Of a stretch of DNA of 32,695 nt, positions 29,370-32,695 are shown piece by piece. Where the stretch lies: assembly GCA_023485865.1 (NCBI GenBank), contig JAMCZC010000019.1:1-32695 (forward strand), written 5' to 3'. The notes beneath the pieces were generated by a model. That model ran no database searches, was not told the origin of the DNA, and saw only the letters and a list, made by a program, of their open reading frames with translations. Within the stretch, counting starts at the first letter, position 1, and every line of letters begins with the position of its first letter. Made by a program: the position numbers and the translations under genes. This DNA comes from Patescibacteria group bacterium (GTDB lineage: Bacteria; Patescibacteriota; Microgenomatia; Levybacterales; UBA12049).

Positions 29370-29398
29370 AGTTTAGTGCGCTTTGGATGATTAGTCAA
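29370..29398 (-). promoter_or_regulatory. Promoter of the glycerate kinase-transketolase operon
   Basis: Minus strand TTGACT (29393-29398), exactly 17 nt, TAAACT (29370-29375), then 7 nt to the ATG at 29362. A leaderless mRNA is predicted. Confidence 0.75.
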
Positions 29399-29415
29399 TA
29401 AAAATTTGCCCTTTT

Positions 29416-30132
29416 TTACGAACTTGCAGGCTCGCCTTTTTTTGGAGGATTTTTTAAGTATGGGGTAGCAGTGACATAGTCCTTCTTGGTCGATTTTCTG
29501 GCACCGGGCTCCAAGCTAATTCTTCCAGCATTGACTTCTTGCGCTAATACTTCTTCATCTACTTCTGGTTTAATAGTTACTCTACCACTGTTTCTTGCAT
29601 ATCTTCCTAAACTACGCAGCATCTGACCTGCTTCATAAACTGCGACTTCTGGAGATAAACCTCTGGCTAAACTAAACTCGACTATTACTCTTTCTCTTCT
29701 TACAACTTTTCGATGTTTTTCTCTGGACATTGACGCCCTTAAAAGCATTGCGTCGTAAACAATATTTTCTTCTCTTTCAACGTCTGTTAATCTAACGTCG
29801 TCGCCCGATGATTCGACACCTACCCAGTCCTCATATTGTTTGAAAATAGGCATAACTTTCGTGCGTAAAGCTTCCCTTGCGTCTTCATGAGTTTTTAACA
29901 ATGCGTCTTCTTGCTTAAGCTGTATTGCTATTGGCAAAAGCTCGTCGACAGCTGCCACTGGGATGTCTGTAGTGGAATTGGGTTTCATTAGTACAGACAC
30001 TCCTTCGTGTCCAAAAACTTCTCTACTTTCAAAAACACTTCCTCTTCTTTTTCTAACTACTTTTGCTACCTCTGTTCCTTCCACTGGACGAATTGAATGT
30101 GATCTTCTATCTCTTTCCTGTTGTCCTCCCAT
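29416..30132 (-). CDS. Hypothetical protein, 238 aa
   Basis: Not recognised. It is a charged soluble protein, rich in Arg, Glu and Val. The N-terminus is basic and probably disordered (GGQQERDRRSHSIRP). A mostly helical middle holds EDALLKTHEDAREALRTKV and RASMSREKHRKVVRRERVIV. The segment FSLARGLSPEVAVYEAGQML could be a small helical domain, and the C-terminal about 45 residues are basic and proline-containing. The start has TATAAT 11 nt upstream inside an inverted repeat. GC content and codon choice look slightly higher than in neighbours, similar to the PP2C-like gene. Confidence 0.6.
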   Translation of the reverse strand: MGGQQERDRRSHSIRPVEGTEVAKVVRKRRGSVFESREVFGHEGVSVLMKPNSTTDIPVAAVDELLPIAIQLKQEDALLKTHEDAREALRTKVMPIFKQYEDWVGVESSGDDVRLTDVEREENIVYDAMLLRASMSREKHRKVVRRERVIVEFSLARGLSPEVAVYEAGQMLRSLGRYARNSGRVTIKPEVDEEVLAQEVNAGRISLEPGARKSTKKDYVTATPYLKNPPKKGEPASS

Positions 30133-30134
30133 AA

Positions 30135-30154
30135 TAGGCTGTAATTATAGCCTA
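30135..30154 (-). promoter_or_regulatory. -10 box flanked by an inverted repeat
   Basis: TAGGCT (30135-30140) and AGCCTA (30149-30154) bracket a minus-strand TATAAT (30144-30149). The dyad covers the -10 region and could bind a repressor or form a hairpin in the 11-nt leader region. Confidence 0.5.
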
Positions 30155-30178
30155 CTTGCCGAATTTCTTCAAGCTGAA

Positions 30179-31093
30179 TTACTTTGCGGTAAAAATTCTG
30201 TAGAAATTGGTGAAGTTTTCACTGATTAAAGACACAGTTTCTTCCCGAGTTTTCGTACCGCTTCTAAAATCCGAAATTGCCTGCCAAAAAACCGTTCTGC
30301 CAACCGCAAAACCAATAACGCCGGTAACGCTTTTTCCCACCTCTAGCCATTCATCGACTTTTTCCTCGTTTTCTCCCCTTCCCAAAATTACCAGACTAAC
30401 GTTACTTCGCCCGTTAGCTCTTGCCGCCTCAATAATTTCTTTATATTCCTCCGCCGTATCAAATCCCTCCAGTTTCCACACATCCGGCTCAACACCGGCA
30501 TTTTGAAGCTCCTTTATCATTTTGACGGTTAAATCGGGGCGCATGGTTTTATCGAATACCTCTTTTGAGCTACTTACGCTTTCTTTCTGCTCTTTAGTTG
30601 CAATAAGCAAAACCTCGAGTAAAAATTTATAACCTTTAACCTGGCAAAAATCCGTTACTAATTTTAACTTTTCCAGCTGGCGGGCTTTTAAATCTTCGCC
30701 GTCTTTTGGGTTATATTTTATTAAAACTTTTACAAACTGCGGGCTATATTTTTCGATATGAGCCGGAAAATCTCCGTTATATTGAAATTCAAACTCCTCC
30801 TGCCCGCTTTTTTCGGTTGTCAAAAGAATTACATACCCTTCTTCTTTAGCGTTTCTTACGATTTCGTCTCCAAACTCTTCATCTATTAAAATTGCCGCAT
30901 TTTCTTTTGGAATTCCTGTCTGAACCGCTTTTTTAAACCCCTCATAAATAATTTGCTTATATTCCGTAATTAGCTGATGCTCCTTGCTGGTTAAATCTGC
31001 TATTGAGTTTTTATTGAAAATTTTTTGCGCAAAGGTAGCTCTGTGATCAAAAGGAAGAATATATAAAGGTTCCGTGTATCCCAAATTTTCCAT
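30179..31093 (-). CDS. DUF2090 aldolase-like protein (IolC C-terminal domain type)
   Basis: 304 aa TIM-barrel-like protein. LYILPFDHRATFAQKIF is the characteristic start of DUF2090. AAILIDEEFGDEIVRNAK, PQFVKVLIKYNP, FLLEVLLIAT, MRPDLTVKMIKELQNAGVEP, DVWKLEGFD and the terminal GVIGFAVGRTVFWQAISDF follow the class I aldolase-like pattern with a buried Lys. In inositol catabolism the related domain cleaves a keto-deoxy-gluconate phosphate. No other inositol gene is here, so the substrate is unknown. It lies 12 nt after the DUF4382 gene, probably in the same transcript. Confidence 0.82.
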   Translation of the reverse strand: MENLGYTEPLYILPFDHRATFAQKIFNKNSIADLTSKEHQLITEYKQIIYEGFKKAVQTGIPKENAAILIDEEFGDEIVRNAKEEGYVILLTTEKSGQEEFEFQYNGDFPAHIEKYSPQFVKVLIKYNPKDGEDLKARQLEKLKLVTDFCQVKGYKFLLEVLLIATKEQKESVSSSKEVFDKTMRPDLTVKMIKELQNAGVEPDVWKLEGFDTAEEYKEIIEAARANGRSNVSLVILGRGENEEKVDEWLEVGKSVTGVIGFAVGRTVFWQAISDFRSGTKTREETVSLISENFTNFYRIFTAK

Positions 31094-31105
31094 CTAATAT
31101 CTAGC

Positions 31106-32080
31106 TTACCTTGTCTCAAGAAGTCTTGCAACCACCGGTTTGAGGAGATAATCGCCGTTTCCCCTAGCGACAACACTGCGTTGTGCGTCAAAATCCATTG
31201 TTAAACTGGTTGTTTTACCCGCAACAATTGTAAACGGCTGAACTATTCTTACGATATTATTTTTACCAACTATTGTTAATGTTACATTTGTTCCATCGCT
31301 AAGCTTGGCCGTAGCGTTTGAAACATAAAGTCTGACTTGCGTATATTGTCCTGCCGCAAGCTTTGTCAGTCCCAAGGCCGTAACTCCGCCTTTTGCCAAC
31401 TCAACCAAGTCAACCGATGTGGGCGAAGGAACGTTGAGGGTTTCCCAATGGTCAACAGGCGTTCCGCTTGGCTTTGCTCCCGGCGTTGACGAAGGTTTAC
31501 CTGCCTGCGGACTAACGTTAGGTCGCTGACTTCCCGGAGTTCCAAGATATGCCAAGTGAACCTCAACTTTTGTGATTTTGAGTATTAATGACGTTACTGT
31601 TTGGGAACCATTCAATCCTGCCTGCGGGCTAACCGATGGCTGTCCGCCGGAAGGCGAGTTTATCGGACTTGATTTTGGGCACATATCCGAAGTAATGGGC
31701 AGCATGCAAGGCGGAGTAGCATCTAAACAAGCAGGCCTTGGCTGGCAGGTTGGGGTAGGAGAGAGTTTCTTTCCTAAAGCGTTTCCGTAGGGGGGTGTTC
31801 CGCTTGGCTGACCTTGAACAGGATCGGTAACGCTAAAAATAAGCGAGCCTACGCTATCTGGAGCAAGAGAGTTGGAAAAATTACTATACCAGTTTGCAGG
31901 TCCCATAGACCCGTCATAATTTCTTGAATCTGCTACCTTCTCACCTGTATTTATGTTGATGATTTCCGATGCACCCTGCCTGTTTTCCGTGGACTGCCTG
32001 GAGACATTAATCGCCAGAATTGCGCCTACCGCGAGGACTGCTACTACTGCCAATCCGACTTTATTATTAAAGCCTTTCAT
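31106..32080 (-). CDS. Anchored surface protein with DUF4382 domain
   Basis: 324 aa. An N-terminal helix (VGLAVVAVLAVGAILAINVS, about 8-27) serves as anchor or signal. The region up to about 155 is Pro/Ser/Thr-rich with a four-Cys segment (PTCQPRPACLDATPPCMLPI, then MCP). DUF4382 follows: TVTSLILKITKVEVHLAYLG, HWETLNVPSPTSVDLVELAK, LAAGQYTQVRLYVSNATAKL, VRIVQPFTIVAGKTTSLTMD and YLLKPVVARL. Between the first two strands a Pro-rich insert of about 30 residues interrupts the domain. DUF4382 proteins are exported beta-sandwiches of unknown role. Confidence 0.8.
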   Translation of the reverse strand: MKGFNNKVGLAVVAVLAVGAILAINVSRQSTENRQGASEIININTGEKVADSRNYDGSMGPANWYSNFSNSLAPDSVGSLIFSVTDPVQGQPSGTPPYGNALGKKLSPTPTCQPRPACLDATPPCMLPITSDMCPKSSPINSPSGGQPSVSPQAGLNGSQTVTSLILKITKVEVHLAYLGTPGSQRPNVSPQAGKPSSTPGAKPSGTPVDHWETLNVPSPTSVDLVELAKGGVTALGLTKLAAGQYTQVRLYVSNATAKLSDGTNVTLTIVGKNNIVRIVQPFTIVAGKTTSLTMDFDAQRSVVARGNGDYLLKPVVARLLETR

Positions 32081-32094
32081 TAATATTAATTTAT

Positions 32095-32122
32095 TTTATA
32101 AGGGAATATTATGGGTTGTCAA
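32095..32122 (-). promoter_or_regulatory. Promoter of the DUF4382 gene
   Basis: Minus strand TTGACA (32117-32122), 16 nt, TATAAA (32095-32100), 14 nt to the ATG at 32080. No Shine-Dalgarno; the leader is only about 8 nt. Confidence 0.6.
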
Positions 32123-32233
32123 GAGATAATCTAAAGCTATTTTCCCCACAAAAAGCAACCCCCCGGCAAGAGTAAAACCCGAGTGCCGCATGGACTGTTT
32201 AATTTTTACCTAACCGCATTAAAACAACAATGC

Positions 32234-32695
32234 TTAATGAACCTGTAAGTTACCACTTGTTATAACAAAATCTCCATCAGGTTTTACTTTGTTGGCAACG
32301 TTGTATTTCGCAGTACTGTAATCTGTGAAGATTCCCCAAATATGATCTACCAAATACGCCGGCTCACCACCGTCGTGATCGGCAACTTGAACCCAATTTC
32401 CGATCCAACTTGGTTGGCTCGCTGATGTTACCAAACCTGCAAAGTAAGCATCTGTTCCATCTACATTGACGTATTGAACATTGGCGTAATACCAATCTCC
32501 ATTGACATCAGAGTAGTAGAAAGTGCCTTTGGCTGTACATCCCGTTACAACAGTAGTAGCGTTGCCTGAAACAGTCCAATCTGAAGCTCCGAATGTTCCA
32601 CCAGTAATTGTTAAGCTCCCATCTGGATTAACTGTTCCAATAACTGTATAGCTATAACTAGTTTCAGCATAAGTAGCCGTAAAAGTAAAAGTATT
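32234..32695 (-). CDS. Exported beta-rich protein, 5' partial
   Basis: The frame runs without a stop from the right edge of the window to TAA at 32234 (153 codons), so the GTG-type start at 32434 is not real. Composition is that of an exported protein: many Thr, Ser, Tyr, Trp and Gly, few Lys. Sequences such as SYTVIGTVNPDGSLTITGGT, KGTFYYSDVNGDWYYANVQY and VKPDGDFVITSGNLQVH suggest beta-strand repeats (a PDG...T pattern occurs twice). It looks like a surface or secreted protein. Ligand or enzyme function cannot be judged from this part. Confidence 0.6.
   Translation of the reverse strand, partial: NTFTFTATYAETSYSYTVIGTVNPDGSLTITGGTFGASDWTVSGNATTVVTGCTAKGTFYYSDVNGDWYYANVQYVNVDGTDAYFAGLVTSASQPSWIGNWVQVADHDGGEPAYLVDHIWGIFTDYSTAKYNVANKVKPDGDFVITSGNLQVH

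Noticed and set aside
32160-32200. Possible terminator hairpin after the partial gene (CGGCA ... TGCCG)
   Set aside because: The stem is only 5 bp with a 15-nt loop and no clean T-run directly after it, so I do not list it as a terminator.
1-32695. tRNA, rRNA or CRISPR arrays
   Set aside because: No cloverleaf with a GTTCRANYC arm, no rRNA-like block and no regularly spaced identical repeats were visible by eye; a covariance search could still find something small.
1-32695. Recoded UGA (as in Gracilibacteria/SR1)
   Set aside because: The 14335 gene ends in TGA at an ATGA overlap with ctpA, Trp is coded by TGG, and no conserved frame needs UGA readthrough.

Overview
The window looks like a contiguous piece of a Candidate Phyla Radiation (Patescibacteria) chromosome, most likely from the Microgenomates side. 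This is inferred from content, not from any search. The DNA is AT-rich, genes are packed or overlap at their ends, housekeeping proteins are short (a 301-aa RF1, a stand-alone riboflavin kinase domain, a split transketolase), secreted proteins carry Pro/Thr/Ser-rich linkers, and spacers are built from repeated AT-rich 'words'. TGA is used as a stop (14335 gene) and I see no sign of recoding. I saw no tRNA, rRNA, CRISPR array or transposase.

Layout. 1-4297 (+): 5'-truncated M24 aminopeptidase, AI-2E family permease, histidyl-tRNA synthetase, EamA/DMT permease. 4306-6690: an accessory stretch with an EEP-family hydrolase, three unrecognised small genes, a YdeI/OmdA-like gene and two copies of an 86-bp structured repeat. 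6811-8037 (+): rpmE-prfA. 8006-10750: a CPA2/Kef-type antiporter, a ferredoxin-reductase-like flavoprotein and a DUF3467 protein. 10829-16304 (-): murB, htrA, ctpA, an unrecognised beta-rich protein, then rpsR-ssb-rpsF. 16438-18240 (+): a PP2C-like phosphatase and a small membrane protein. 18237-20914 (-): ychF, a BrnT/BrnA-type toxin-antitoxin pair and an inositol-monophosphatase-family gene. 20996-23815 (+): an anchored surface protein with two repeated domains, an adenylate-kinase-like P-loop kinase, a riboflavin kinase and a DUF167 protein. 23821-32695 (-): a membrane-anchored Cache-like sensor domain, a GlcD-type FAD oxidoreductase, split transketolase, a type-2 glycerate kinase, an unrecognised protein, a DUF2090 aldolase-like protein, a DUF4382 surface protein and the 3' part of another exported beta-rich protein.

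Functional grouping. The 24418-29362 block (glycerate kinase, transketolase halves, GlcD-like oxidase), with the DUF2090 aldolase nearby, looks like a small sugar/C3-acid module. htrA and ctpA form an envelope proteolysis pair. The S6-SSB-S18 order is the conserved bacterial one.

The strongest genome-wide signal is how genes start. At least 18 ORFs have a sigma70-type -10 box, often extended (TGn), ending only 5-8 nt before the ATG, so the predicted transcripts are leaderless. Only a few genes carry a clear Shine-Dalgarno sequence. In two genes the upstream TTG that extends the ORF is the -35 box itself. The second strong signal is the repeat pair at 5141-5226 and 6601-6686, where substitutions between the copies preserve base pairing.
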